Assembly (NCBI RefSeq): GCF_900112025.1
Contig: NZ_FOKL01000004.1
Location: forward strand, 383,344-447,343
DNA: 64,000 nt
Reading direction: 5' to 3'
Source: Janthinobacterium sp. 344
Lineage (GTDB): Bacteria > Pseudomonadota > Gammaproteobacteria > Burkholderiales > Burkholderiaceae_D
The position numbers and the translations under genes are program-made. Below are positions 45,057-54,967 of this stretch, in pieces. How positions within the stretch are numbered: the first letter of the stretch is position 1; the number at the start of each line of letters is the position of its first letter. The notes beneath the pieces are model-generated. The model saw only the letters and a list, made by a program, of their open reading frames with translations. It had not been told where the DNA came from and did not search any database.

Positions 45057-45938
45057 TTACAGCATGGCTTTCAGCAGACGCGCCATTTCCGACGGGTTCT
45101 TGGTCACGGTGATGCCGCAAGCTTCCATGATTTCCAGCTTGGCTTGCGCCGTATCGGCACCGCCCGAGATCAGCGCGCCGGCGTGGCCCATGCGCTTGCC
45201 TGGAGGAGCCGTCACGCCAGCGATGAAGCCGACGACCGGTTTTTTCATGTTGTCTTTGATCCAATAAGCCGCGTTGGCTTCGTCCGGACCGCCGATTTCG
45301 CCGATCATGATGACCGCGTCGGTATCTGGATCGTCATTGAACATCTTCATGATGTCGATGTGCTTCAGACCATTGATCGGGTCGCCGCCGATGCCGACTG
45401 CCGACGATTGGCCCAGGCCCAGTGCGGTCAGCTGGCCCACTGCTTCATAGGTCAGGGTACCCGAACGCGAAACCACGCCGATGCGGCCCTTTTTATGGAT
45501 GTGGCCTGGCATGATGCCGATCTTGATTTCGTCTGGCGTGATCAAGCCTGGGCAGTTAGGGCCCAGCAGCAAGGTCTTGCTGCCAGCTTTGGCCATGCGG
45601 TCTTTCAGGACCATCATGTCACGCACAGGAATGCCTTCGGTGATGCAAATGGCCAGATCCATTTCAGCTTCGACAGCTTCCCAGATCGCCGCTGCCGCGC
45701 CTGCTGGCGGTACGTAGATCACGGAAACATTGGCGCCAGTTTCTTTTTTCGCTTCGGTCACGTTGGCGAAAATGGGAATGCCTTCGAAATCTTCGCCGGC
45801 TTTCTTCGGGTTCACGCCTGCCACGAAGGCGGCTTTGCCGTTCGCGTAGTCGCGGCAACCGCGGGTGTGGAACTGGCCGGTCTTGCCGGTGATCCCTTGG
45901 GTAACGACTTTGGTATCTTTATTGATCAGAATGGACAT
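45057..45938 (-). CDS. sucD: Succinyl-CoA synthetase alpha subunit
   Basis: Forms succinate and NTP from succinyl-CoA in the TCA cycle with SucC. It is 293 residues. Features are TKVVTQGITGKTGQFHT near 10, VIYVPPAGAAAAI near 73, GPNCPGLITPDE near 122 and GHAGALISGGADTAQAK near 246, where the phosphorylated His lies. AAGGA precedes ATG 45938. It lies 13 bases after sucC. Confidence 0.98.
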   Translation of the reverse strand: MSILINKDTKVVTQGITGKTGQFHTRGCRDYANGKAAFVAGVNPKKAGEDFEGIPIFANVTEAKKETGANVSVIYVPPAGAAAAIWEAVEAEMDLAICITEGIPVRDMMVLKDRMAKAGSKTLLLGPNCPGLITPDEIKIGIMPGHIHKKGRIGVVSRSGTLTYEAVGQLTALGLGQSSAVGIGGDPINGLKHIDIMKMFNDDPDTDAVIMIGEIGGPDEANAAYWIKDNMKKPVVGFIAGVTAPPGKRMGHAGALISGGADTAQAKLEIMEACGITVTKNPSEMARLLKAML

Positions 45939-45951
45939 GTTGATTCCTTAA

Positions 45952-47121
45952 TTAAGCTTGACCGGCAGCAGCGGCAACGACGCTCTTGGCTGCATCTTCC
46001 ATGGTGTCGGCTGCGATGATAGGCAGACCGGAATCGGCCAGCATCTTCTTGCCCAGGTCTTCGTTGGTGCCCTTCATGCGCACCACCAACGGTACGTTCA
46101 GCGAGACGGCTTTCACTGCGGCGATGACGCCTTCAGCGATCACGTCGCAACGCATGATGCCGCCGAAAATGTTCACCAGGATGGCTTTCAGGCCTGGGTT
46201 TTTCAGCATGATCTTGAACGCTTCGGTCACTTTTTCCGCCGTGGCACCGCCGCCGACGTCCAGGAAGTTGGCAGGCTCGCCGCCGAACAGCTTGATGGTG
46301 TCCATGGTGGCCATGGCCAGGCCGGCACCGTTCACCAGGCAACCGATGTTGCCGTCGAGCGAGATGTAGGCCAGGTCGAATTTCGACGCTTCGATTTCAG
46401 CTGGATCTTCTTCGTCCAGATCGCGCAGGGCGACGATTTCCGGATGACGGAACAGGGCGTTCGGGTCGAAGTTGAACTTGGCGTCCAGGGCGATGACCTT
46501 GCCGCTGCCGGTGACGATCAGCGGGTTGATCTCGGCCAGCGAGCAGTCGGTTTCCCAGTAGGCTTTGTACAGGCCTTGCAGGTTGACGCGGGCGTCGGCG
46601 ATGGAACCGGCAGGCACGCCGATTTTGGTCGCGATGTCGTCAGCCTGGGCATCGGTCAGGCCGACGCCCGGATCGATGGTCACGTGGTGGATCTTCTCCG
46701 GGTGGCTCTCGGCCACTTCTTCGATGTCCATGCCGCCTTCGGACGACGCCATCAGGACGATTTTCTGGGTGACGCGGTCGGTGACCAGCGAAACGTACAG
46801 TTCCTGTTTGATGTCGGCGCCTTCTTCCACCAGCAGGCGGTTGACTTTCTGGCCTTCGGCGCTGGTCTGGTGCGTGATCAGCTGCATGCCCATGATCTGG
46901 TCAGCGTATTCCTTGACCTGTTCAATCGATTTTGCCACTTTCACGCCGCCGCCCTTGCCGCGACCACCTGCGTGGATCTGCGCCTTGACGACCCATACCG
47001 GACCGCCCAGGGTTTCCGCAGCCTTGACGGCTTCGTCGACGGACATGCACGGAATACCGCGTGGTACCGTCACTCCGTGCTGCCGGAGGATTTCTTTGGC
47101 TTGATACTCATGGATTTTCAT
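45952..47121 (-). CDS. sucC: Succinyl-CoA synthetase beta subunit
   Basis: Partner of SucD. It is 389 residues. The ATP-grasp domain begins [12 protein letters not shown] and [16 protein letters not shown] near 45. [11 protein letters not shown] near 195 and [18 protein letters not shown] near 255 are typical. The nucleotide specificity (ADP or GDP) is not clear from sequence. AGAAGGGAAG lies upstream of ATG 47121. It starts the sucCD unit. Confidence 0.98.
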   Translation of the reverse strand: MKIHEYQAKEILRQHGVTVPRGIPCMSVDEAVKAAETLGGPVWVVKAQIHAGGRGKGGGVKVAKSIEQVKEYADQIMGMQLITHQTSAEGQKVNRLLVEEGADIKQELYVSLVTDRVTQKIVLMASSEGGMDIEEVAESHPEKIHHVTIDPGVGLTDAQADDIATKIGVPAGSIADARVNLQGLYKAYWETDCSLAEINPLIVTGSGKVIALDAKFNFDPNALFRHPEIVALRDLDEEDPAEIEASKFDLAYISLDGNIGCLVNGAGLAMATMDTIKLFGGEPANFLDVGGGATAEKVTEAFKIMLKNPGLKAILVNIFGGIMRCDVIAEGVIAAVKAVSLNVPLVVRMKGTNEDLGKKMLADSGLPIIAADTMEDAAKSVVAAAAGQA

Positions 47122-47205
47122 GCTGGCTTCCCTTCTGATACTGATTTGTAAAAATACGGTTAGTGGTGCAAAAAAAACAGAAAAACGGGAAAAACAGCGC
47201 CGGGA

Positions 47206-47766
47206 TCACGCTTTGGCTACCCAGCGCGGGTAATACTGTGCAACCGCCCCGCCATCGGTGCGCAGGGCATGACATTTGTCGAGTTGAAACGGCTTTTCAT
47301 GCGGCAAATCAGCATTCTCACCGTCGCGGGTCGACCAGACATCGCCGGCAAATGCCTGAACCGTCGCAGTCGGCAAGACTTGCGCCAGTTCGGTCAAATG
47401 GGTACAGCCGGCGATTCCCGCCAGGCGCTGTTTCAAGTCGCGGCGGAAATTCTTCAATAAATTCAGACCGATCAACGCCCTGTAAGCGGGGCCGATGGTA
47501 TCGCAAAAACCGGGATACGGCACGGCATCGGAGGCGGCTTCGGCCTCGACGATGGTCAGTGCGTGATCGACGGTAATGCGTAAATGGAGGTCATGCAGAG
47601 GGGTGCCGGCGGGACGGGGGCCGGAGGCCAGCATCGCGTCGTAGCTTTTGATGTCGGTAATGCGCGCGTCAATATCCCACAGGCCGTCGTCGCGCATATA
47701 CGCTTGGACGTCGATAACGCGGGAGTGCCGGAGGGCGCGCCGGGATACGGGAGTTGACAGGGGCAT
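47206..47766 (-). CDS. DUF2889 domain protein
   Basis: A 186-residue protein with MPLSTPVSRRALRHSRVIDVQ at the start, then YMRDDGLWDIDARITDIKSYD near 28 and GPAYRALIGLNLLKNFRRDL near 95. This is the DUF2889 family, function unknown, found beside recX and sucCD in many beta-proteobacteria. Start ATG 47766 is preceded by a long AT-poor leader. A possible promoter for it is TACACT near 47890 on the minus strand. Confidence 0.88.
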   Translation of the reverse strand: MPLSTPVSRRALRHSRVIDVQAYMRDDGLWDIDARITDIKSYDAMLASGPRPAGTPLHDLHLRITVDHALTIVEAEAASDAVPYPGFCDTIGPAYRALIGLNLLKNFRRDLKQRLAGIAGCTHLTELAQVLPTATVQAFAGDVWSTRDGENADLPHEKPFQLDKCHALRTDGGAVAQYYPRWVAKA

Positions 47767-48293
47767 AAGACCGATGCCGCTTGCGCGGCCAAAATTTAGT
47801 AAGCAGCCATGTGCATAAAGCACGCCGTTCGCAGCTTCTACGAACAGCAACCGCACCTGCGGCGCCGCAAAAACCCTAAAAGTGTAGCACACTGGACGCC
47901 GGTTGCGCCGCAACATAATTTTTCATTGCTTTGATAAAAACATTTCAAAGTATAAAGAAACAGCATGGAAATTGACGCTGTTATCACGGATGGTGATGAT
48001 CGATATCGGCGGCGGCGGCCCTATCCGCGTTAGATTGCCGCGCTCGCCAAGCGCATGCCCGCGCTGGCGGCGATGGCCGCACGCAACGCAACAATATGCC
48101 GGGCGTTTTGAACGGCGGGTGCCAGGCACCGGGCACTTACCAGGAATGCAACGACCGCTAGGCGGCTGAGTGACAGGGGGGATGCTGGCCTGGCACCGAC
48201 TGTTGCAGAAGGAACACAGCCCGGCGCGGACAGGCCGTGCGGCAAGCGCGCACGCCAGCGGTGGCGCAGCGTCAAGGCGGGTGTTGGGCCATG
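47767..48293. other. Intergenic stretch without a supported gene (527 bp)
   Basis: I see no convincing gene here. Next to DUF2889 is its likely leader and promoter. Positions 47930-47965 are AT-rich. A 22-codon frame at 47965-48033 on the plus strand starts at ATG after TATAAAG but has no clear ribosome-binding site. A 13-bp palindrome GGTGCC-A-GGCACC lies at 48118-48130. The rest is GC-rich and uninformative. Confidence 0.5.
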
Positions 48294-48752
48294 TTAATCG
48301 TCTTCCGGCTCCAGCCCCTTCAGGGCCACCTGCACCGCCCGCTGGGAAAAACCGCGCTGCATCAAGAAACGCATCTGCTTGTTGCGCTGCTCCGCATCCT
48401 GCGCCACCTGGCCGAACTTGCGGCGCCACACCTCGCAGGCGCGTTCCGTTTCACCTTCGGCCAGGCCCGCCTTGAGCTCCTGCAGCGCTTCGCCGCCGAT
48501 GCCATGGCTTTGCAGTTCCGCCATGATGCGGCTGTTGCCAAAGCGCGCCGAACGGCGGTGGATCAGCGATTCCGAGAAGCGCTCCTGCGACAGCCAATTG
48601 GCCTGCTCCAGGCTGTCGAGCAGGGCTTCCACGTCATCGCCTTCCTGCGCATGGCGCTGCAGCTTGCGCCGCAATTCCATGCGACTGTGCTCGCGCATCG
48701 ACAAAAAGCGTAGCGCCCTGCCCTTCAGGCTCAGTTGTACCGCTGCCATCAT
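48294..48752 (-). CDS. recX: RecA regulatory protein RecX
   Basis: A 152-residue RecX that binds RecA filaments and limits their growth. The sequence is helical repeats: [25 protein letters not shown] at the N terminus, [23 protein letters not shown] near 35 and [21 protein letters not shown] near the end. It lies about 190 bases after recA on the same strand, with a strong hairpin between, so it is probably expressed by read-through. Confidence 0.95.
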   Translation of the reverse strand: MMAAVQLSLKGRALRFLSMREHSRMELRRKLQRHAQEGDDVEALLDSLEQANWLSQERFSESLIHRRSARFGNSRIMAELQSHGIGGEALQELKAGLAEGETERACEVWRRKFGQVAQDAEQRNKQMRFLMQRGFSQRAVQVALKGLEPEDD

Positions 48753-48802
48753 TCCACCCCATCATCCATCACATCAACAAAAACACGCGGCACCAAAAGA
48801 CA

Positions 48803-48836
48803 AATGCCGCCTGGCGCACAGGCGCGAGGCGGCATT
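48803..48836 (-). terminator. Strong hairpin between recA and recX
   Basis: Ten-base perfect stem AATGCCGCCT with an inner GCGC-loop-GCGC extension, followed on the minus strand by TTTGTCTTTT. It would limit recX expression relative to recA, as in other bacteria. Confidence 0.8.
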
Positions 48837-48939
48837 CATTGTAGATCTTTTATGCGGCAGGCCACGGCGCAAGGGGCCGCGGTCCACCGCAGGCAGAACC
48901 AGCCGCAGCCGGCCAGGCCAGCACAGCCGTGTGACTTGC

Positions 48940-50046
48940 TTACTCGGCGGCTTTGGCTTCCGCAGCCTTGGCAGCCTTGTCGGCGGCCTTGTCCGCTTTT
49001 TCCGGCTTTTCAGCGGCCAGCGGCGGCAGTTCACGCACGCCCAGCGACGCGCGGACCTTGTTTTCAATCTCGCGGGCCAAGGCCGGACGCTCTTGCAGGA
49101 AGGCGCGGGCGTTGTCCTTGCCCTGGCCGATGCGTTCACCGTTGTAGCTGTACCACGAACCGGATTTCTCCACGATCTTGGCATCCGAGCCCAGGTCCAG
49201 GATTTCGCCTTCGCGCGAGGTGCCGGCGCCGTACAGGATGTCGAAGTGCGCTTCCTTGAACGGTGGCGCGATCTTGTTCTTGACGACCTTGACCTTGGTT
49301 TCGTTGCCGATTACTTCATCGCCGGACTTGATCGAGCCGGTGCGGCGGATATCCAGGCGCACGGAGGCGTAGAATTTCAGCGCATTGCCGCCGGTGGTGG
49401 TTTCCGGGCTGCCGAACATCACGCCGATCTTCATGCGGATCTGGTTGATGAAGATGACCAGGGTATTCGTGCGGTTGATGGAACCGGTCAGCTTGCGCAG
49501 GGCTTGCGACATCAGGCGCGCTTGCAGGCCTGGCAGGGAATCGCCCATGTCGCCTTCGATCTCGGCGCGTGGCGTCAGCGCGGCCACGGAGTCGATGACG
49601 ACCAGGTCGACGCTGCCCGAACGCACGAGGGCGTCGCAGATTTCCAGCGCCTGCTCGCCCGTATCCGGTTGCGAGATCAGCAATTCATGCAGGTTCACGC
49701 CCAGCTTTTGCGCGTAGCCGACGTCGAGCGCGTGCTCGGCATCGATAAAGGCGCAGGTGCCGCCCAGTTTTTGCATTTCGGCGATGGTTTGCAGGGTCAA
49801 GGTGGTTTTACCGGACGATTCAGGACCGTAGATTTCCACCACGCGGCCGCGCGGCAAGCCGCCGACGCCCAGCGCGATATCCAGGCCGAGCGAACCGGTC
49901 GACACGACTTGCACTTCTTCGATCGGTGCGCTGGCATCCATGCGCATGACCGAACCTTTGCCAAACTGCTTCTCGATCTGCGCCAGTGCGGCGGCGAGCG
50001 CCTTGGCTTTTTCCGATGCGGGTACTACAGCTTTTTTATCGTCCAT
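48940..50046 (-). CDS. recA: Recombinase A
   Basis: ATP-dependent strand exchange protein and SOS co-protease. It is 368 residues. Features are [13 protein letters not shown] near 25, Walker [11 protein letters not shown] near 75, [15 protein letters not shown] near 112, Walker [14 protein letters not shown] near 145 and [14 protein letters not shown] (L2 region) near 205. The C-terminal tail is rich in Lys, Ala and Glu ([19 protein letters not shown]). ATG 50046 is the family start. A LexA box lies 92 bases upstream. Confidence 0.98.
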   Translation of the reverse strand: MDDKKAVVPASEKAKALAAALAQIEKQFGKGSVMRMDASAPIEEVQVVSTGSLGLDIALGVGGLPRGRVVEIYGPESSGKTTLTLQTIAEMQKLGGTCAFIDAEHALDVGYAQKLGVNLHELLISQPDTGEQALEICDALVRSGSVDLVVIDSVAALTPRAEIEGDMGDSLPGLQARLMSQALRKLTGSINRTNTLVIFINQIRMKIGVMFGSPETTTGGNALKFYASVRLDIRRTGSIKSGDEVIGNETKVKVVKNKIAPPFKEAHFDILYGAGTSREGEILDLGSDAKIVEKSGSWYSYNGERIGQGKDNARAFLQERPALAREIENKVRASLGVRELPPLAAEKPEKADKAADKAAKAAEAKAAE

Positions 50047-50137
50047 ATGTTCTTTCAGCCGTTCTACAGGTGCGGATTCACTGGAATCCTGCAGCCTGCG
50101 ATAGCGCCAGTGGGTTAAATTCTTTACACAGACAGTA

Positions 50138-50153
50138 CTGTATAAAAAAACAG
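50138..50153. promoter_or_regulatory. LexA (SOS) box upstream of recA
   Basis: CTGTATAAAAAAACAG matches CTGT-N8-ACAG exactly. The TACTGT left flank strengthens it. It should let LexA repress recA and be relieved by DNA damage. Confidence 0.88.
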
Positions 50154-50296
50154 TGATCAATGCAAGCGGAACGTGGATTTGTTTTGAAACAGATCAATAC
50201 AGCCCTTGTTTTTCACAAAAACTCGCCACCTTGCGGAAAATGAAACACAATATAGACTTCTGATGTCCTGATGTTGCAAGCAGAGGAAGCCTCACC

Positions 50297-51016
50297 ATGC
50301 GTATTTTACTTGCCGAAGATGACAGCGTCCTGGCCGATGGATTGACCCGTTCGCTGCGCCAGTCCGGCTATGCCATCGACTACGTCAAGAATGGCCAGGA
50401 AGCCGATACGGCCCTGTCCACCCAGGAATTCGACTTGCTGATCCTCGACCTGGGCTTGCCGAAAATGTCCGGCCTGGAAGTATTGCGCCGCCTGCGCGCG
50501 CGCGCTTCCCTGCTGCCCGTGCTGATCCTGACGGCCGCCGATTCCATCGAACAACGCGTCAATGGCCTCGACCTGGGCGCCGATGATTATATGGCCAAGC
50601 CGTTCGCCCTGTCGGAACTGGAGGCAAGAGTGCGCGCCCTGACGCGCCGTGGCGCCGGTGGCGGCGCCACCATCATCAAGCACGGCCCGCTCAGCTATGA
50701 CCAGGTGGGCCGCAGCGCCTACATCAACGACCAGATGCTCGACCTGTCGGCGCGCGAGCTGGGCTTGCTGGAAATCCTGCTGGGCCGCACCGGCCGTCTC
50801 GTCTCGAAAGAGCAACTGGTCGACCACCTGTGCGAATGGGGCGAGGAAGTGTCGAACAACGCCATCGAAGTGTATGTGCACCGCCTGCGCAAGAAAATCG
50901 AAGTGGGCGGCGTGCGCATCGCCACCGTGCGCGGCCTCGGTTACTGCCTGGAAAAATACTCGGAAGCGCGCCTGCACGCCGAGGCGGCCGACGCCACTGC
51001 CCCCGCCAGCAAGTGA
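50297..51016 (+). CDS. OmpR-family response regulator
   Basis: A 239-residue regulator of the TctD/QseB type. The receiver (1-120) has acidic DD at 8-9, phosphoacceptor Asp51 in LLILDLGLP and KPFAL near 101. The C-terminal winged helix (140-230) contains ELGLLEILLGRTGRLVSKEQL and SNNAIEVYVHRLRKKIE. It is the first of four overlapping genes with a histidine kinase and a symporter, so it probably controls solute uptake. AGAGGAAG precedes ATG 50297. Confidence 0.94.
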   Translation: MRILLAEDDSVLADGLTRSLRQSGYAIDYVKNGQEADTALSTQEFDLLILDLGLPKMSGLEVLRRLRARASLLPVLILTAADSIEQRVNGLDLGADDYMAKPFALSELEARVRALTRRGAGGGATIIKHGPLSYDQVGRSAYINDQMLDLSARELGLLEILLGRTGRLVSKEQLVDHLCEWGEEVSNNAIEVYVHRLRKKIEVGGVRIATVRGLGYCLEKYSEARLHAEAADATAPASK

Positions 51017-52545
51017 AGGGACGCGAGGCGCCGCCGGACGAGGCCGTCGACGACGACTGGTTCGAGCCGCCCACGACGGAGCAGGACGACACCATCGAGC
51101 ACTCGCTGTTTGGCGAAATCCTCGACTGGATGCTGGCGCCCCTGCTGCTGCTGTGGCCCATGAGCATCGCCATCACCTATCTGGTCGCCAAGAGCATCGC
51201 CAACCAGCCTTTCGACCATGCGCTGGAAGACAGCGTCACCGTGCTGACGCAGCAGGTCAAGCAGGCCGATGGCGAGCTGCTGCACCGCATGCCGGAAAAG
51301 AACAGCAGCGGCCGCGACTTCCTGCGCGGCGACGATATCGACACGCTGTACTACCTGGTGGTCGGTGCGCGCGGCGAGTATCTCGACGGCGACCGCGACT
51401 TGCCGCCGCCGCAAGACCCGGACAAATACCGCAGCGGCACGGTGCTGTTCCGCAACGACACCATCCACGGCACGCCCGTGCGCGTGGCGTTCACCTATCT
51501 CGACATGCCGGCCAGCACGGAAGAGGAACCGCGCCGCGCGCTGGTGCAGGTGGCGGAAACGCTGGAAAAGCGCGCCCAGCTGGCCAATGAAATCATCAAG
51601 GGCGTGATCTTGCCGCAGTTCATCATCCTGCCCGTGATCCTCGCCCTGGTCTGGTTCGCCCTGGCGCGTGGCCTGTCGCCGCTGGCGCAGTTGCAGGAAC
51701 GCATACGCGCGCGGCCGCCCGACGACCTGAGCCCCATCGAATCGGGGCAGGTGCCCGAGGAAATCACCCCGCTGGTCGGCTCGCTCAACGAGATGCTGGC
51801 GCGGCTGTCGCTGTCGATCGACATGCAGAAACGCTTCATCGCCGATGCGGCGCACCAGATGAAGACGCCGCTGGCGGGCATGCGCATGCAGTCCGAGCTG
51901 GCATTGCGCCAGACCGACCACGACGAAATCCACCGCTCGCTGCTGCAGCTGGCGAAAAGTTCGGAGGCGGCCACGCGCCTGGTGAACCAGCTGCTGGCAC
52001 TGGCGCGCGCGGAAAACCAGCCGCAGGCGGGCACCACCTTCGAGCCCATCGAGCTGAGCGAACTGGCGCGCGGCGTGGTGCAGGACTGGGTGCAAGCCTC
52101 GTTTGCCCAGCATATCGACCTGGGCTTCGAGCAGCCCGCGTATTCGATCATGATTTCCGGCAATGCCATCATGCTGCGCGAACTGCTGAGTAACCTGATC
52201 GACAACGCCCTGCGCTACACGCCGGCCGGCGGCAGCGTCACCGTGCGCGTGCGCGGCACGCTGGAACGGGCCATCCTGGAAGTGGAGGATACGGGGCCCG
52301 GCATTGCGCCGGCCGAGCGGGCGCACGTCTTCGAACGCTTTTACCGCATCCTGGGCAGCAATGCCGACGGCAGCGGCCTGGGGCTGGCCATCGTGCGTGA
52401 AATTGCCCAGCAACATGACGCCGAAGTCGACATTTTTCATAATCCGCGCGCCACCTCGCCCAAGCTGCCAGGTACGCTGTTGCGCCTGAGCATAGCCCTG
52501 CTATTGCCGGACGCGCCCGAAGAGGATGACATCACCTATGGATAA
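51013..52545 (+). CDS. Sensor histidine kinase (TctE-like)
   Basis: A 510-residue kinase. Start is GTG 51013, overlapping the regulator stop (GTGA) without a good ribosome-binding site, so translation is coupled. A membrane segment near 45-65 (LDWMLAPLLLLWPMSIAITYLV) and another near 200-220 enclose a periplasmic domain. HAMP-like and HisKA follow, with AAHQMKTPLAGMRMQ (His near 281). HATPase_c has NLIDNALRYTPAGG, DTGPGI and GSGLGLAI. It should phosphorylate the adjacent OmpR regulator. Confidence 0.93.
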   Translation: MKGREAPPDEAVDDDWFEPPTTEQDDTIEHSLFGEILDWMLAPLLLLWPMSIAITYLVAKSIANQPFDHALEDSVTVLTQQVKQADGELLHRMPEKNSSGRDFLRGDDIDTLYYLVVGARGEYLDGDRDLPPPQDPDKYRSGTVLFRNDTIHGTPVRVAFTYLDMPASTEEEPRRALVQVAETLEKRAQLANEIIKGVILPQFIILPVILALVWFALARGLSPLAQLQERIRARPPDDLSPIESGQVPEEITPLVGSLNEMLARLSLSIDMQKRFIADAAHQMKTPLAGMRMQSELALRQTDHDEIHRSLLQLAKSSEAATRLVNQLLALARAENQPQAGTTFEPIELSELARGVVQDWVQASFAQHIDLGFEQPAYSIMISGNAIMLRELLSNLIDNALRYTPAGGSVTVRVRGTLERAILEVEDTGPGIAPAERAHVFERFYRILGSNADGSGLGLAIVREIAQQHDAEVDIFHNPRATSPKLPGTLLRLSIALLLPDAPEEDDITYG

Positions 52546-52813
52546 GCCCAGCCCGGCACTGCAGCAGCGCCTCGATACCCATTGGCACAAGACGCGGCGC
52601 CTGACGGCCATCCTGCTGGCGATCTGGCTGCTGACGGGTTTCCTCACCGTGTTCTTTGCCCGCGAGCTGCTGCACCTGAACCTGTTCGGCTGGCCCCTGC
52701 CCTTCTACATGGCGGCGCAGGGCGCCTCGCTGGTGTACCTGGCCATCATCGGCTTGTATGCCTGGCGCATGCGGCGCCTCGACCGCGACTTCCATGCCGG
52801 GGAGGAAGCATGA
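52538..52813 (+). CDS. DUF4212 symporter small subunit
   Basis: A 91-residue membrane protein with two helices (LTAILLAIWLLTGFLTVFFA and PFYMAAQGASLVYLAIIGLYAW) linked by LNLFGWP. This is the small subunit of VC_2705-type sodium:solute symporters. ATG 52538 overlaps the kinase stop by eight bases; ATG 52526 sits too close to the GAGG site. The last four bases overlap the symporter start. Confidence 0.92.
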   Translation: MDKPSPALQQRLDTHWHKTRRLTAILLAIWLLTGFLTVFFARELLHLNLFGWPLPFYMAAQGASLVYLAIIGLYAWRMRRLDRDFHAGEEA

Positions 52814-54858
52814 GCGGCCAGCGCACCTTCTTTGCCCGCCTGTGCCGCTACTATCTGCTGTTTTCCGCCGGCTTCGCCGCCTTCCTGCTGGCCCTGACGG
52901 TGCTGGAACAGGAAGGCATGCCGCGCGCCTGGATCGGCTACCTGTTCATGCTCGTCACCATCACCCTGTACGCCACCATCGGCGTCATCAGCCGCACCTC
53001 GAACGTCACCGAATACTATGTGGCGGGGCGCCGCGTGCCGGCCATGTTCAATGGCATGGCCACGGCGGCCGACTGGATCTCGGCCGCCAGCTTCATCAGC
53101 CTGGCCGGCGGCCTGTACCTGAACGGTTTCGACGGCCTGGCCTTCATCATGGGCTGGACGGGCGGCTACTGCCTGGTGGCGCTGCTGATCGCGCCGTATC
53201 TGCGCAAGTTCGGCCAGTACACGATTCCCGACTTCCTCGCCGCCCGCTACGGCAGCGGGCGCGACGGTCGCGGCGCCGCCGTGCGCGTGGTGGCCGTGGC
53301 CGCCACCATCATCGTCTCGTTTACCTATGTGGTGGCGCAGATCTACGCGGTGGGCCTGATCGCCTCGCGCTTCACGGGCGTGGATTTTTCCGTCGGCATC
53401 TTCCTGGGACTGGCCAGCATCCTCGTGTGCTCCTTTCTCGGCGGCATGCGCGCCATCACCTGGACGCAGGTGGCGCAATACATCATCATCCTGATCGCCT
53501 TTTTGATCCCCGCCATGTGGCTGTCGGTAAAACATGCGGACAATCCCGTGCCGCAGATCGCCTACGGCAAGGTCTTGCCGCAGCTGAGCACGCGCGAGCA
53601 CGTGCTGGAAAACGATCCGAAAGAAAACGAGGTGCGCGCCATCTTCCGCCAGCGCGCGCAAAGCTACCAGGCGCGTATCGATGGCTTGCCCGCGTCGTGG
53701 GAACAAGGCCACCTGACGGCCCAGCGCCAGCTCGACAATTTGCGCAAGCGCAATGCATCGCTGTTTGACATCCGCAACGCGGAGCGGGCCCTGATCGCCT
53801 ACCCGAAGAATCCCGAAGAAGCGCGCGTGCTGTGGCAGGCGGCACAGGCCGGCAACCAGAAACGCGCCGAACCGATCACGCCGCATGCGCAGCCGTTTCC
53901 CGCCCCTGACCGGGCACAGTCCGATATCAAGCGCAACAATTTCCTGGCCCTCGTGTTTTGCATGATGCTGGGCACGGCCGCCCTGCCGCATATCCTGATG
54001 CGCTCCTACACCACACCGTCCGTGCACGACACGCGCGTCTCCGTGTTCTGGACCCTGTTCTTCATCCTCCTGATTTATCTGACGATTCCCGCGCTGGCCG
54101 TGCTGGTCAAGTACGATATTTATTCCGCGCTGGTGGGCACGCAATATGCCAACCTGCCCACCTGGGTCTCGTACTGGGCCAACGTGGACAAGCTCAGCCC
54201 GCTGATCAGCATCGTCGACGTGAACCGCGACGGCATCGTGCAGCTGGCGGAAATTGCCATCGATGCCGACGTGCTGGTGCTGGCCACGCCCGAGATCGCC
54301 GGCTTGCCCTACGTCATTTCCGGCCTGGTGGCGGCCGGTGGCCTGGCCGCCGCCCTGTCGACGGCGGACGGCTTGCTGCTGGCCATCTCGAATGCCCTGT
54401 CGCACGACATCTATTACAAGGTGGTCGACCCCACCGCCTCGACGCAGAAGCGCGTGACGATTTCAAAATTGCTGCTGCTGGCCGTGGCCTTCATCGCCGC
54501 CTATGCGGCTTCGCAAAAGCCGGCCGACATCCTGTCCCTCGTGGGCATCGCCTTTTCGCTGGCCGCCTCGACCCTGTTCCCGCCCCTGGTGCTGGGCGTG
54601 TTCTGGCAACGCAGCAATCACCAGGGCGCGCTGGCCGGCATGCTGACGGGCTTTGGCGTGTGCCTGTATTACATGCTGCACACGAGCACCATGCTGGGCG
54701 GTAACGCCGGTGGACAATGGTGGCATATCGCGCCCATTTCCGCCGGCATCTTCGGCGTGCCGGCCGGCCTGGCCGCCACGGTGCTGGTCAGCTGGCTGAC
54801 GCCGGCGCCGAAACGGCGCAGCACGGGACTGGTCGAGCATATCCGGGCGCCGGAATAA
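52810..54858 (+). CDS. Sodium:solute symporter, VC_2705 subfamily
   Basis: A 682-residue inner-membrane transporter with about thirteen helices. Start ATG 52810 overlaps the DUF4212 stop (ATGA), with GGAGGAA upstream. The family SSS motifs are clear: TEYYVAGRRVP near 65, ATAADWISAASFISLAGG near 83, PDFLAARYGS near 145. A long hydrophilic insert (about 245-375) separates two transmembrane parts. Near residues 470-481 an EF-hand-like loop (DVNRDGIVQLAE) lies between helices. It probably takes up a carboxylate such as acetate or pyruvate with sodium; the substrate is not determined. Confidence 0.93.
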   Translation: MSGQRTFFARLCRYYLLFSAGFAAFLLALTVLEQEGMPRAWIGYLFMLVTITLYATIGVISRTSNVTEYYVAGRRVPAMFNGMATAADWISAASFISLAGGLYLNGFDGLAFIMGWTGGYCLVALLIAPYLRKFGQYTIPDFLAARYGSGRDGRGAAVRVVAVAATIIVSFTYVVAQIYAVGLIASRFTGVDFSVGIFLGLASILVCSFLGGMRAITWTQVAQYIIILIAFLIPAMWLSVKHADNPVPQIAYGKVLPQLSTREHVLENDPKENEVRAIFRQRAQSYQARIDGLPASWEQGHLTAQRQLDNLRKRNASLFDIRNAERALIAYPKNPEEARVLWQAAQAGNQKRAEPITPHAQPFPAPDRAQSDIKRNNFLALVFCMMLGTAALPHILMRSYTTPSVHDTRVSVFWTLFFILLIYLTIPALAVLVKYDIYSALVGTQYANLPTWVSYWANVDKLSPLISIVDVNRDGIVQLAEIAIDADVLVLATPEIAGLPYVISGLVAAGGLAAALSTADGLLLAISNALSHDIYYKVVDPTASTQKRVTISKLLLLAVAFIAAYAASQKPADILSLVGIAFSLAASTLFPPLVLGVFWQRSNHQGALAGMLTGFGVCLYYMLHTSTMLGGNAGGQWWHIAPISAGIFGVPAGLAATVLVSWLTPAPKRRSTGLVEHIRAPE

Positions 54859-54967
54859 TGACAGAAAAATACATGGTGGGACTCGCAAAACAACGCCGCA
54901 GATGATAGCCTTGCGGAAATAGTATTCAAAATGAATACTGTATCTTGCAACTTGATGCGGAGTGTCC

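Noticed and set aside
47965..48033. 22-codon frame in the DUF2889-recX gap
   Set aside because: ATG follows an AT-rich patch but there is no clear ribosome-binding site, and the product ends in an Arg run. There is too little evidence to call a gene.
48030..48275. 81-codon minus-strand frame in the same gap
   Set aside because: It has no ribosome-binding site and no recognisable features, and its composition is that of a chance frame.
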